This document shows, one piece after another, positions 15,913 to 24,075 of a DNA stretch of 64,000 nt (within the stretch, counting starts at the first letter, position 1; each line of letters begins with the position of its first letter). The position numbers and the translations under genes are program-made. The notes under the pieces were generated by a model. The model did not search any database and was not told where the DNA came from. It worked only from the letters and a program-made list of their open reading frames with translations. Source of the stretch: Vibrio coralliirubri (GTDB lineage: Bacteria; Pseudomonadota; Gammaproteobacteria; Enterobacterales; Vibrionaceae); NCBI RefSeq assembly GCF_024347375.1, contig NZ_AP025471.1, forward strand, positions 1,364,001 through 1,428,000, in the 5' to 3' direction.

Positions 15913-15959
15913 GGGGCATTTTCGTGTTTCATACCCCGCCATCACATCTCTGGACATAA
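15913..15959 (+). repeat. 47-bp dispersed repeat, copy 2
   Basis: Same 47 bases as 7311-7357 with two differences (CACATC for CAGGTC). It lies 50 bases left of the right-hand 49-bp repeat, so two unrelated repeated sequences meet at this point of the element. Confidence 0.75.
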
Positions 15960-16009
15960 ATGAGCTACAGGTTTCGCTAAATCAGCATTTAACGAACAAC
16001 CTGAGGTAT

Positions 16010-16058
16010 TGCAAATCCTCTTATTGATTGGCCAAAATCACTCATCCACTACACTTTG
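16010..16058 (+). repeat. 49-bp direct repeat, right copy
   Basis: Matches 11952-12000 at 45 of 49 positions in direct orientation. The four differences are single substitutions, so the copies are old or descend from different elements. Nothing beyond either edge is conserved. Confidence 0.8.
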
Positions 16059-16301
16059 ACTCCTGCACAAAAATTGGGGTTAGCAGATAGATCGCATTCT
16101 ATCCAAGACATTTTGAGCTTTAGTGCATTTAAGGAGTTTAAAGCAAACACCTTGATTTAAGTTGGTTGCTTGAATGCTGTATAATACAGTTTATTAATGA
16201 GTATTGAGAGCCAGTGGATTTGAACGATCTCATATATTTATATGACATTATCAATCATAAGCATTAGTCATATTCAATAGTTTCGAGGCAGATTTTAGTA
16301 G
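16059..16301 (+). promoter_or_regulatory. Promoter region of the 218-aa cargo gene with a palindromic -10
   Basis: CTGTATAATACAG at 16177-16189 is a 13-base palindrome containing a perfect TATAAT. It is too short to be a canonical LexA box, since the half-sites CTG and CAG are 7 rather than 10 bases apart. A repressor binding over the -10 would fit. No strong -35 is visible. The coding start is about 110 bases downstream, leaving a long leader. Confidence 0.4.
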
Positions 16302-16958
16302 ATGGATATTTTTATGGCATTTTTTGATATCTCTGAACCAATAGCTAGCAAAGTAAACGCTGTAGCTAATTGGGTTACCATAATTGGTGCAGCTCTGGTG
16401 CTTGTCGGAACCATTATGGTTGTCTGGTCAGGCGGAATTAAAGAACAATATTCAAATGAAAAGATTCAACAAAATAAAACGATAGCAGAGGTAGCTGGCG
16501 CAGATGCTGCAAAAGCTAATGCAGAAGCCGAAAAAGCCAAAGAACACGCTGCATTTCTATCTCGAAAAGCAGAAGAAGCTAAACTGGAGCAAGAGCGCTT
16601 AAAAGCTCAATTAGCATGGCGTAGACTATCAGAAGAACAGTCTAAAATTTTACACACCCATCTATCTAACAACCTAAAAGCGAATGTATGGGTATCATTT
16701 GTAAAAAATGATCCTGAATCTACGTTATATCGAGAGGAGATAAATTCCGTCTTAGTCTCTTCTGGTGTCAAAACAAAGTATTTTTCGGGGTATGAGATGG
16801 CCGTTGGTCTCAACATTATTGGGCCACCAAGCGAAGATAAAGCTCTACTTATCAAGGCTTTTAAAGATGCAGGGTTACAATTCGAAGTAAAACAAACGAA
16901 TGGTTTCTCTGACGGTCAGTTACAAGTTCTTGTAGGTAGTAAGCCTCCCGTATTTTGA
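16302..16958 (+). CDS. Membrane-anchored coiled-coil protein (218 aa)
   Basis: Unrecognised. Order of parts: short N-terminus, one transmembrane helix (about 24-43, VTIIGAALVLVGTIMVVW), an alanine/glutamate/lysine coiled coil (about 55-115), and a C-terminal alpha/beta domain (about 120-218) with WVSFVKNDPEST, YEMAVGLNIIGPPSEDKALL and DGQLQVLVGSKPP. A membrane anchor, a rigid rod and a small soluble domain suggest a sensor or effector held at the membrane. An internal ATG four codons in (16314) is an alternative start. It stands alone between the cargo module and the recombinase operon. Confidence 0.7.
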   Translation: MDIFMAFFDISEPIASKVNAVANWVTIIGAALVLVGTIMVVWSGGIKEQYSNEKIQQNKTIAEVAGADAAKANAEAEKAKEHAAFLSRKAEEAKLEQERLKAQLAWRRLSEEQSKILHTHLSNNLKANVWVSFVKNDPESTLYREEINSVLVSSGVKTKYFSGYEMAVGLNIIGPPSEDKALLIKAFKDAGLQFEVKQTNGFSDGQLQVLVGSKPPVF

Positions 16959-16983
16959 TAGGTATAGTTAAAGATTGTATTTT

Positions 16984-17079
16984 ATGAAAAATACCATTGT
17001 TGCTCTGACTTTGTTGTGGGTGCTAGGTTTACGGTTAATACATCTGCCAAAATTTAGAGCAACCATCACAATTCATTGA
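16984..17079 (+). pseudogene. Short signal-peptide-like ORF, possibly a remnant
   Basis: ATG at 16984 opens 31 codons (MKNTIVALTLLWVLGLRLIH and 11 more) and then stops. The beginning looks like a secretion signal, and nothing mature follows. It may be the start of an exported-protein gene truncated by recombination, or chance. Evidence is weak. Confidence 0.25.
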
Positions 17080-17157
17080 TAGTAAAGGTGATTTCAACAT
17101 AACCCTACAATTAAAATGGAAACTAAAGAATGTAAGCTGTTGATTTTATTTATTAAA

Positions 17158-17190
17158 CAAAGGGGGGCTAAGTGACTTCTAGATCCCCCA
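17158..17190 (-). terminator. Terminator of the recombinase operon
   Basis: GGGGG (within 17162-17167) pairs with CCCCC (17185-17189). On the leftward strand the stem is followed by a T-rich run. It lies about 20-50 bases beyond the stop codon of the last recombinase-operon gene. Confidence 0.5.
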
Positions 17191-17207
17191 TAACTTATCA
17201 GCCTACC

Positions 17208-17639
17208 CTAATTAGGCTTGTTAAATGGCAAGACATTATTTGAGTGCTCGTATGCATCAACGATAAACTTAGGATCATCACAGCACTGAAACAAATTATA
17301 CGTTAGCTCAGTTTGAGCAACCAATAATGCTGCCTTTTCAAACTTTAACTCGGCATTTGACTTAGTAAGTCTCACATTCTTAGTTGCCGTGGTTAATGCC
17401 GACTTGGTTGGCGACTTTACCTCTTTACGCTTAGGGGCAACACGCGCTTTTGCCTCCTTAATTCTCTTAATTAAGTCTGGGTAGTGGTATGCAGACCCAT
17501 CCCCCATCCCTGCTTCAATTTCTACATTTTTGATGTTCAATCTTGCATTTGGAGGGAGAACTACCACATTGCCACTCAATAACCTCTCTAATGCAGACTC
17601 CAGTAGCTCCAAACCAGATTTCTTAACTTGCATAATCAA
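17208..17639 (-). CDS. Small basic protein, last gene of the recombinase operon (CDS4/TnpC-like)
   Basis: A 143-residue protein with a lysine/arginine-rich middle (about 65-100: IKRIKEAKARVAPKRKEVKS) and a helical, partly coiled-coil C-terminal half. Its start overlaps the upstream 641-aa recombinase gene by four bases, so it is translationally coupled. By position and size it corresponds to TnpC of Tn554 and to the fourth conserved gene of the vibrio SE elements as I remember them, where it is thought to influence recombination. No enzyme motif is present. Confidence 0.75.
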   Translation of the reverse strand: MIMQVKKSGLELLESALERLLSGNVVVLPPNARLNIKNVEIEAGMGDGSAYHYPDLIKRIKEAKARVAPKRKEVKSPTKSALTTATKNVRLTKSNAELKFEKAALLVAQTELTYNLFQCCDDPKFIVDAYEHSNNVLPFNKPN

Positions 17640-19561
17640 CCCTTATACTCTTCAAATTCAACTCCAAAGGTTCGCATGACATGTTCCGCAGCTTTAATCT
17701 GACTCATGAAGTGAGAGTAAGAAACGGGCGAAATTGACCCACAATCACTTGCGAACTCAAGATGCGAAGTACAACGCTCGTGTAGTTTTATCCATTTATC
17801 CTTCAGCTCTTCTGGTATCAGTGTATGGTCACACTCCGATGCACAGAACGCCGCATTTACACTACCATCTTGGTCGCAACGGTAGCCATTAGTGCAATAT
17901 GTAAGTCCTGAGTAATTTAACTGGATATCCCCACGTTCTATCAAGGCTTTAATGGATGAACGTGTACTGTAGATCTCTGGAACTTTGCCACTTTCTTTAA
18001 GCTTTGATATTTTCGCTGAGAAGCCCCCCATAAGCACCTTATCAGTGTTATAAGCATCAAAAAGTACATCTGCTGACATGTCGTTCTGAATCTCATTTAC
18101 CAAGGTGTTAAGCTTAGTATCAACACGTAGCTCTTCATTCCTCGTTATCCGAGCGTAATTAGCATACCACTCGGTCATTTGCAGTGAGATATGCTTAAAC
18201 TGCCGCTTTATAGCGGGTAGTGTTGCCAAATCGAAACGTAAAGCTAGTACAGCAAATGAGCGTCTCCATTGATGTGGAGTTAGATTCCACTCCATTCCAA
18301 CATACGCATCATTTTGTCGATCTCTATTAAGAGTACAGAACTCTTTGTAGTCAGCTTCGCTAAGGCAAACGCCTTTAACCAAATTTTCCACATGCCTTTC
18401 TTTTATACTGTATGCGGTTTTAACACTCAGTTTACGAATACTCGAAAAAGTAACATACAGAGAGCGAGTGTTCAGGTTCATTATTGCCTTAATCTTACCG
18501 ATAAACTTAATAATCCCATCACACATCTCAGAGCACACCCATTCATCGACAATATCTTCTGAATCTGACAACTTAGAGGTCTCCGCTGTCAAGGTGTGAT
18601 AAACATCTTCACCTTCCGTGTAAGTTTGGAACGAACCATCATGAAGCCTAGCTAATTCATGGATTCTCATGCCAGTAAATGCCAGCAGCAATTGGTATGA
18701 TGCGTTCAAAACCCTGTTGAGCCAACCACAGACGTTAATGGGATTATAGTCACCGTCAATGTAAGGTGACAAAGCGCTATTAAGTAGACAGCTTTCCGTA
18801 ATGACCTGTCCACGAGGCTTCATGTAGTAGTTTACACCAACCGTGACATTAGCTTCTCCTTTCACTCGTATTGCTTCTTCTCGACGCGATTTAGCCTTAT
18901 CAAAGTGAGATCCATACTGCTGTGCTAGCATCTCAATCTCATCTAATGAATCTTTACCAGCCTTGTAAAGCTCCAACGCATTACCCAGAATAGTTGTAGC
19001 GATACCTAACGGGATGGCGAGCGTCTGTTTCTTTTCAAGACGTCCTGATGAGCAATATTTCTCGGTTAGAGCTGTCATGTTGAATTTTGGCAACTCACAA
19101 AGCCCCTCTCTGTGAGCAGAAAACGCCATCACATTAAAGGTTGAAAGCAATTCAGAGAGAGATGAATATGCATACTTACCATTAACGTGCTCTAAGTATT
19201 TCATTAATGCCGAGCGAGTGAACATATCTTTTGGTTCTATATCAGGTGGCATACAACCAATAATCGTCCTGACCCTTATAACAGCATTAAGGAAAGACAC
19301 CTCCTTAACCATTCGTTTCTCTGCATCATCTGATCTGTACGTCCTTATAATTAAATGCCTGATCAGAAATGGTATGTTCGCCACTAAAGTCCTCGTAACC
19401 CTTACTTCGTCTAGAACCTTCTGATGACTTATCCATTTATCATCTTTTAATCTGCTCAAGCCATCCCCATGCAAATCAAAGGTGGTGAACAACTCAAGAT
19501 CTAAGCTAGATTGAAAATCAGCTCTTACGCTGGCAACATCAAATGCTCGATTACTGGTCAT
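17636..19561 (-). CDS. Large tyrosine recombinase (IntB/TnpB-like, 641 aa)
   Basis: A site-specific recombinase with a complete tyrosine-recombinase signature: R299 in TGMRIHEL, a probable lysine near 330, H430-x2-R433 in TPHQWRRSF, H457 in FKHISLQ and the nucleophile Y466 in EWYANY. About 170 residues follow the tyrosine. They include a cysteine cluster (CTNGYRCDQDG, FCASECDH) that may bind zinc and is unusual for ordinary phage integrases, but it is seen in the large recombinases of this class. The gene is two bases after the preceding recombinase and overlaps the small basic protein gene by four bases. Confidence 0.9.
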   Translation of the reverse strand: MTSNRAFDVASVRADFQSSLDLELFTTFDLHGDGLSRLKDDKWISHQKVLDEVRVTRTLVANIPFLIRHLIIRTYRSDDAEKRMVKEVSFLNAVIRVRTIIGCMPPDIEPKDMFTRSALMKYLEHVNGKYAYSSLSELLSTFNVMAFSAHREGLCELPKFNMTALTEKYCSSGRLEKKQTLAIPLGIATTILGNALELYKAGKDSLDEIEMLAQQYGSHFDKAKSRREEAIRVKGEANVTVGVNYYMKPRGQVITESCLLNSALSPYIDGDYNPINVCGWLNRVLNASYQLLLAFTGMRIHELARLHDGSFQTYTEGEDVYHTLTAETSKLSDSEDIVDEWVCSEMCDGIIKFIGKIKAIMNLNTRSLYVTFSSIRKLSVKTAYSIKERHVENLVKGVCLSEADYKEFCTLNRDRQNDAYVGMEWNLTPHQWRRSFAVLALRFDLATLPAIKRQFKHISLQMTEWYANYARITRNEELRVDTKLNTLVNEIQNDMSADVLFDAYNTDKVLMGGFSAKISKLKESGKVPEIYSTRSSIKALIERGDIQLNYSGLTYCTNGYRCDQDGSVNAAFCASECDHTLIPEELKDKWIKLHERCTSHLEFASDCGSISPVSYSHFMSQIKAAEHVMRTFGVEFEEYKG

Positions 19562-19563
19562 GA

Positions 19564-21555
19564 TTAATCCTCGTCCCAGTATGGGTGCAATCCATCATCA
19601 ATTAATTTCTCTCTGGCTAACGTAAGAGTTTCCTCGGAAAATTTTCCTATGATAATATCTATCTTTTCAATCACTTCACTAAAGTTGTTTGCGAAATGCT
19701 CCCTATCAATGCTAAATATCTTCCCCTCAAGCAATTTTTCCTTGAATGACAAGAAGTTCCAAATATCATCGATAGAATCCACAATTGCAGCACTAGGGCA
19801 GTCAAAACAAGCTAATAAATCAGAACAAGCCAACACTCCAAAATTGCTTCTTTCAGCCTTCTTACTGAATGCACTAACTGTTGTAGGCTTTGTGCAGACA
19901 GTTCCCATTGGAGTGTTTGATTGAACGTCTAGAATTGGTATCAATGAAGCCTTATACAGTCTATCTTTGACCTCTGATGCTGTTACATCGTCTTCGATCG
20001 ATAAGGCAACGGATTGAATCGCAGCAGCAACACCACCTAATGAAACTTTATGCTCCACAGGAGAGCCTTCAGAATAGTTTTTCATTACAACAGCAGGACT
20101 ACTCCCTGAACGTTTGATCGCTGCAACAGTCCCACCTTTGCTGTGCTCAAGTGATATCTCAGTTTCGCGTATTCTCTGTGTTGTTAGTGTTTTTAAGCCT
20201 TCGATTTCCCCAGTTATAAAGTCAACTATACATGGGTTCTTAGCGTAAAAAGCGGATTGATTGTCCTTGGTGACTCTAAAGAGAAGATTGTCTGTAGGGA
20301 TATCAAATAATTCATGAACCTCTAGTAGATTCTGAATAACTCGGTATCCCGTTTTTTTTATTTTCAACTCTTCTGGGCTTGAGCTGTTCAGACTAGGCAA
20401 ATCCATAGATAAATTCTTGTATATACCACGATTCTTTTGGGCTTTGAGATGAACCCACTCACCATGCTCATTATCGAACTCTACGTCACTGGTGCGAATA
20501 TTGGTTAAAGTTGTGTCAGTCCATGCTGAGTAACGCGCTATAAGGTAATACGCAGTCGTATTTAATAGATTTATAGCAGCTCTTCTTGAAGAGAACCTGA
20601 GGTTTGAGTTACCCCCTACGTATTCATATGCCGACGTACTTGGTGATTTAATATATTGATAAGCTCTTCCGTGCAGTCTAAATAGAAGTCTCACTAACTT
20701 CTTATACCTTACGTCATCATACCCATTCACAGGGACACTAGAGACGCTTGGGAGCTTATTTACTGCTACTGACACGGCGTGTGGCAGACTAACCTCAGCA
20801 GCTTCGAAAGTTTTCAACAACCTTCTAGCTTTAGGCTTTGACTTAGAACTACCCTTAGCCTTCGCATCCACAGCTTTGTGAAGATTAGAAATGTAGTTAG
20901 CTAAATTGCCAGCATCGAAAAAATGACTGCTACATGTCTTTGCATAGTTCCTTATTGTACTAATGTACGCCAATAAGGTGTCACCAGATAACTCATCATA
21001 TAAAGCTTTGATAGCCGTGAATAAAAGTCCAGCATCTTTCAGATGAGAGACATCATTACTCATATCAATTGTCTTGAAGCCAGCAGAACGAGTATTAATT
21101 CCTATGTAATGAGTTCCATCAGCAGCCCACATTACGCCTTCCTTGACGGATTGCGGCTTCTTATTGTTAAACATTGACTCAATTGGCGTTTGCGAAGCGT
21201 CATATTTAATACCCAAACGTTCAAACATCGACTTAACCGTACCAGTCACCTTATGATGCTTATCATGTAATATATACGCACTGACGGCTTCACCAGTCAT
21301 TGGGTTTTGGTAATCGTTGTTTTCGCACCAAACAAAGTATTTCTTCAGATTAAAGAAAGCAGTTTTCTTGCCAGCATTATGTCTAGCATCTACATGAGAG
21401 AATATTTCGGTCATGTATTGAGATCTGTGACTACACACAGCAGATTGGTCGAACTCATTGGGTACACCGAAGCAGACCAGCCTTCTAGTGTCAATTTCCG
21501 TTATTGGTCGCCCCTTATAGGGCGTGAAAGTAATTTTAAATTGGTTCTGGATCAT
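19564..21555 (-). CDS. Degenerate tyrosine-recombinase-like protein (663 aa)
   Basis: Middle gene of the trio. The fold is recognisable from ARYSAWTDTTLTNIRTSDVEF (split over 341-361), TQRIRETE (459-466) and a possible nucleophile Y494 in MKNYSEG. However, the first catalytic arginine is missing where TGxR is expected (residues 344-350 read AWTDTTL), and the HxxR histidine is T459. It is therefore probably inactive as a strand-cutting enzyme and acts as a structural partner, though an unusual active site is possible. The C-terminus has FGVLACSDLLACFDCPSAA. It starts two bases after the first recombinase gene. By position it is CDS2 of the SE plan. Confidence 0.8.
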   Translation of the reverse strand: MIQNQFKITFTPYKGRPITEIDTRRLVCFGVPNEFDQSAVCSHRSQYMTEIFSHVDARHNAGKKTAFFNLKKYFVWCENNDYQNPMTGEAVSAYILHDKHHKVTGTVKSMFERLGIKYDASQTPIESMFNNKKPQSVKEGVMWAADGTHYIGINTRSAGFKTIDMSNDVSHLKDAGLLFTAIKALYDELSGDTLLAYISTIRNYAKTCSSHFFDAGNLANYISNLHKAVDAKAKGSSKSKPKARRLLKTFEAAEVSLPHAVSVAVNKLPSVSSVPVNGYDDVRYKKLVRLLFRLHGRAYQYIKSPSTSAYEYVGGNSNLRFSSRRAAINLLNTTAYYLIARYSAWTDTTLTNIRTSDVEFDNEHGEWVHLKAQKNRGIYKNLSMDLPSLNSSSPEELKIKKTGYRVIQNLLEVHELFDIPTDNLLFRVTKDNQSAFYAKNPCIVDFITGEIEGLKTLTTQRIRETEISLEHSKGGTVAAIKRSGSSPAVVMKNYSEGSPVEHKVSLGGVAAAIQSVALSIEDDVTASEVKDRLYKASLIPILDVQSNTPMGTVCTKPTTVSAFSKKAERSNFGVLACSDLLACFDCPSAAIVDSIDDIWNFLSFKEKLLEGKIFSIDREHFANNFSEVIEKIDIIIGKFSEETLTLAREKLIDDGLHPYWDED

Positions 21556-21557
21556 GT

Positions 21558-22841
21558 TTAGTCTTTCAAAATCTCTTGTGTGTACAACTCTAATTCCATT
21601 GCAGACTCTCTTTTCACTTCTTGACTTTCAATGATGCTCATATACCTAAAAGTATCCTTGTCCAACTTATGACCAAGTGTGCTTTTCACCTCATTGAATA
21701 CCTCTGAAAACTTCATGCCTCTATCAAGTAATCGAGTCCCGTATTCAGTAGCAAAAGTCGCCCTTAAGTCGTGGTACTTGTGATTAAAGTCAACACCATG
21801 CTCTTGAAGAAGCTGTTGCCTAAGCTCGCTCATCCTCTTTGTAAGTTCATCTGAACGGAAAGGTGTTCCTCGGTTATTCAAAAACAACCTTGGATTATCC
21901 ACTGCAAACTTTTTACCTAAGGCAAGTCGCTTATCTGAGGTTGCGTAGTCGCATAGGCGCTCATAAAGAGCGAACGGTATTTCAACTATACGTCTAACGC
22001 CGTTTTTAGTCTTAGTACCTTCGTTGCCACCCACTGAAACCACGACAGTCTCCCGAGCGCTAAGATTTGCATTAGCGAAATCACCAGTGAAAAATGAGTA
22101 AGGAAGCGTCAGCGCTTCATTCTCACGCAACCCCATCAACAGTGAAACCTGAGATGCTAACACCATATGAGGCTTTCCAAGAATTGCCAGCCCAAGCTTG
22201 AATTGCTCGCGACCAAGCGCATTTATTGGCTTCAGCTCTCTGCCGCCATTTTTCTTGAAGGAGTCAGAGATACCACGTAACTTTTGTGGCAACTTCATAT
22301 CACTCGTCGCAGCATAAAACCTTTTCTTACCTGAAGCAGTGTGCTTTTCAACTCTTCGAGTGTCTGTGACGAATGGTTGGTTGATATCGCTTATATCCAA
22401 CACTCTTTCGTGGAAAGCCCATAAGTAAAACCTCTTCACAGCCCCTAGCCATTGGTTTCCTGTATCAAAGGAATAATCGCCATTTTTCACCTTATCCATA
22501 ACATGCCTCTTGAATGCATATGTCGGACGCTGAAGTTTTGAACGAGGAAATACGTTCCAACAACAACCGTTATCCTTCAAGAATTGAAAGTATGCTTTCA
22601 GTCCCTTGGTTGTTGTCAGATTGTTCTCATGCATGAACGCTGGATCGGCAATCAAATCAATAAGAAATAGATTTACTGGAGTTATGGCGAGTCCCGTCTC
22701 TGAATCGTAAAGTATGTTGGATTTGATGGTTCGACAGCTAGTATCAAAATTAACAGAAGAAGTTATGTTGTTTGATTCATCTCGGCTTAGAACTGGAGTA
22801 CCATCGACTCGTAGTTCAACCTCTAAATATTTTATACTCAC
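21558..22841 (-). CDS. Tyrosine recombinase (IntA-like, 427 aa)
   Basis: The first gene of the recombinase operon has all catalytic residues: R239 in MGLRENEAL, K276/K278 as candidates, H357-x2-R360 in HDLRATFA, H391 in LGHKL and Y400 in FRYMS. An N-terminal core-binding domain occupies about residues 50-165. Such enzymes excise and integrate the element by site-specific strand exchange. Its upstream region carries two 27-bp-spaced copies of GTTAGGAGGGTTA, plausible arm-type binding sites or element-end repeats. The operon runs leftward through three more genes with gaps or overlaps of 2-4 bases. Confidence 0.92.
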   Translation of the reverse strand: MSIKYLEVELRVDGTPVLSRDESNNITSSVNFDTSCRTIKSNILYDSETGLAITPVNLFLIDLIADPAFMHENNLTTTKGLKAYFQFLKDNGCCWNVFPRSKLQRPTYAFKRHVMDKVKNGDYSFDTGNQWLGAVKRFYLWAFHERVLDISDINQPFVTDTRRVEKHTASGKKRFYAATSDMKLPQKLRGISDSFKKNGGRELKPINALGREQFKLGLAILGKPHMVLASQVSLLMGLRENEALTLPYSFFTGDFANANLSARETVVVSVGGNEGTKTKNGVRRIVEIPFALYERLCDYATSDKRLALGKKFAVDNPRLFLNNRGTPFRSDELTKRMSELRQQLLQEHGVDFNHKYHDLRATFATEYGTRLLDRGMKFSEVFNEVKSTLGHKLDKDTFRYMSIIESQEVKRESAMELELYTQEILKD

Positions 22842-22901
22842 TGCATGTCCCTAAAACAATTGAAGAATAATGATATCATCACTCCAGATTACAGGAAAGA
22901 T

Positions 22902-22946
22902 AAGAGGTTAGGAGGGTTAGAGGAATATAAGAAGTTAGGAGGGTTA
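22902..22946. repeat. 27-bp-spaced direct repeats upstream of the first recombinase
   Basis: GTTAGGAGGGTTA occurs at 22907-22919 and again at 22934-22946, with AAGA(G/A) before each. They are 60-105 bases before the IntA-like start codon, at the chromosomal side of the element. They are good candidates for recombinase binding sites at the right attachment end. Confidence 0.6.
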
Positions 22947-22947
22947 C

Positions 22948-22979
22948 AAATCCGATATCACCTTTGATATCGGATTTTT
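22948..22979. terminator. Hairpin at the right edge of the element
   Basis: AAATCCGATATCA pairs perfectly with TGATATCGGATTT around CCTT, with TTT on both strands. It lies 45 bases past the stop codon of the leftward LysR gene and could terminate that gene. The integrative element appears to have inserted next to it. Confidence 0.8.
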
Positions 22980-23024
22980 GTATTTATGGGTTGTAGATTT
23001 ATGTAGGTAAGCATTTATGCCACT

Positions 23025-23921
23025 TCAAACATCGCCAGACTTGATATCGCTAGACCAAGCTTCTGCGGCAAAATCAATGAACTGACGAACAACTGGAAGC
23101 TGATAACTACGAGACAAATACACCGCCCAAAGCACACTACTCGGTGAAACAAAATCATCCAAAATTCGTTTCAATCTGCCATCTGTAATCAAAGGATTAG
23201 CTAAATCACAGGGCAAGCGAACAACCCCTTTTCCATGCTGTGCAGCGCGGGTTAATACCCCAACATCATTGGCTTTAATAGTGCCAGACACCTCAACAGA
23301 ATAGTGCTGATTATCCTTAACGAAATCCCACTTAGAGACACTCAAATGGCGAAAACAATTGTGCTGTCGAAGCTCGTCGACTGTTTTCGGTTGACCATGT
23401 TTGTCTAAATAAGCTTGCGATGCACACACCACCGAATCAATTTCCATTAGCTTACGAGCAATCAAGCTATCGTCAGGTTGATCGGTATAACGCAGCGCAA
23501 TATCGATTCTGTCATCCACCAGCTGAGCAAAACGGTCAGAAGCAAAAAGTTCTACCGTGATATTGGGATGAAGCTCTGTGAACTGTTCAACCACATCCAA
23601 CAACATGTGCTGAGTTAAACCAATGGGTGCAGCAATTCGAATGGTTCCGGAGAGAGCATCGGTTTGATTAAGCGCGGTCACTTCTAACTCCGCCGTTTCA
23701 TGGAGTATTTTCTCGCAGCGCTGTAAGGCGATTTCCCCTGCCGCCGTCAAACTCACCTTACGAGTGGTTCTGTGCAACAACCGCTGTTTTAACCACCCTT
23801 CGATCTCTTGAACATGACGCGAAACCTGCAACCGGCTCATGTCCAAATGCTCTGCTGCTTGAGTGAAGCTGGCACAATTTGCGACTTCAACAAAGCTACG
23901 CATCGCCGTCAATCTATCCAT
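23025..23921 (-). CDS. LysR-family regulator divergent from an NAD(P)-binding protein
   Basis: A 298-residue LysR protein with helix-turn-helix FTQAAEHLDMSRLQVSRHV (about residues 17-35) and an effector domain from about 90. The start at MDRLTAMRSF is chosen because the family begins there; an upstream in-frame ATG would add 18 residues without similarity. It is divergent from the NAD(P)-binding gene at 24076 and so probably regulates that gene. The effector is unknown. It is the first chromosomal gene right of the integrative element. Confidence 0.93.
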   Translation of the reverse strand: MDRLTAMRSFVEVANCASFTQAAEHLDMSRLQVSRHVQEIEGWLKQRLLHRTTRKVSLTAAGEIALQRCEKILHETAELEVTALNQTDALSGTIRIAAPIGLTQHMLLDVVEQFTELHPNITVELFASDRFAQLVDDRIDIALRYTDQPDDSLIARKLMEIDSVVCASQAYLDKHGQPKTVDELRQHNCFRHLSVSKWDFVKDNQHYSVEVSGTIKANDVGVLTRAAQHGKGVVRLPCDLANPLITDGRLKRILDDFVSPSSVLWAVYLSRSYQLPVVRQFIDFAAEAWSSDIKSGDV

Positions 23922-24075
23922 CACACTTTTCCTTATCCACTGAACCAAGCCTATTAGATAACTATATAGATACAATCTACATCATTTTACGATATTTATC
24001 GCAGCTTAGTGAGCTATTAGACTGCAATGGCTGTCGAGAAACAGACTCAATAAATTAGATAATTGGAGAGACATT

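Larger units (their letters stand above)
11952..22950. mobile_element. Integrative element with tandem tyrosine recombinases (SE/Tn554-like)
   Basis: The right part (17208-22841) encodes three tyrosine recombinase-family proteins and a small basic protein in one tight leftward operon. The left part carries unknown cargo genes. Chromosomal LysR-type neighbourhoods flank it on both sides. The plan, a shorter recombinase, two of about 650 residues and a small last protein, resembles Tn554 tnpABC. It also resembles, from memory, the strand-biased circularizing integrative elements reported in Vibrio. The ends given are approximate: the left is set at the outer 49-bp repeat and the right at the repeats upstream of the first recombinase gene. 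Confidence 0.6.

Noticed and set aside
11952..16058. Integron attC sites around the cargo cassettes
   Set aside because: The repeats lack the GTTRRRY/RYYYAAC core sites and the paired L/R boxes of attC, and the enclosed module holds several genes in both directions with their own promoters.
16177..16189. LexA/SOS box upstream of the 218-aa cargo gene
   Set aside because: CTGTATAATACAG has only 7 bases between CTG and CAG, while LexA sites in gammaproteobacteria need 10, so it is reported only as a palindrome over the -10 box.
22902..22946. CRISPR array
   Set aside because: Only two short repeats 27 bases apart, no array and no cas genes nearby.
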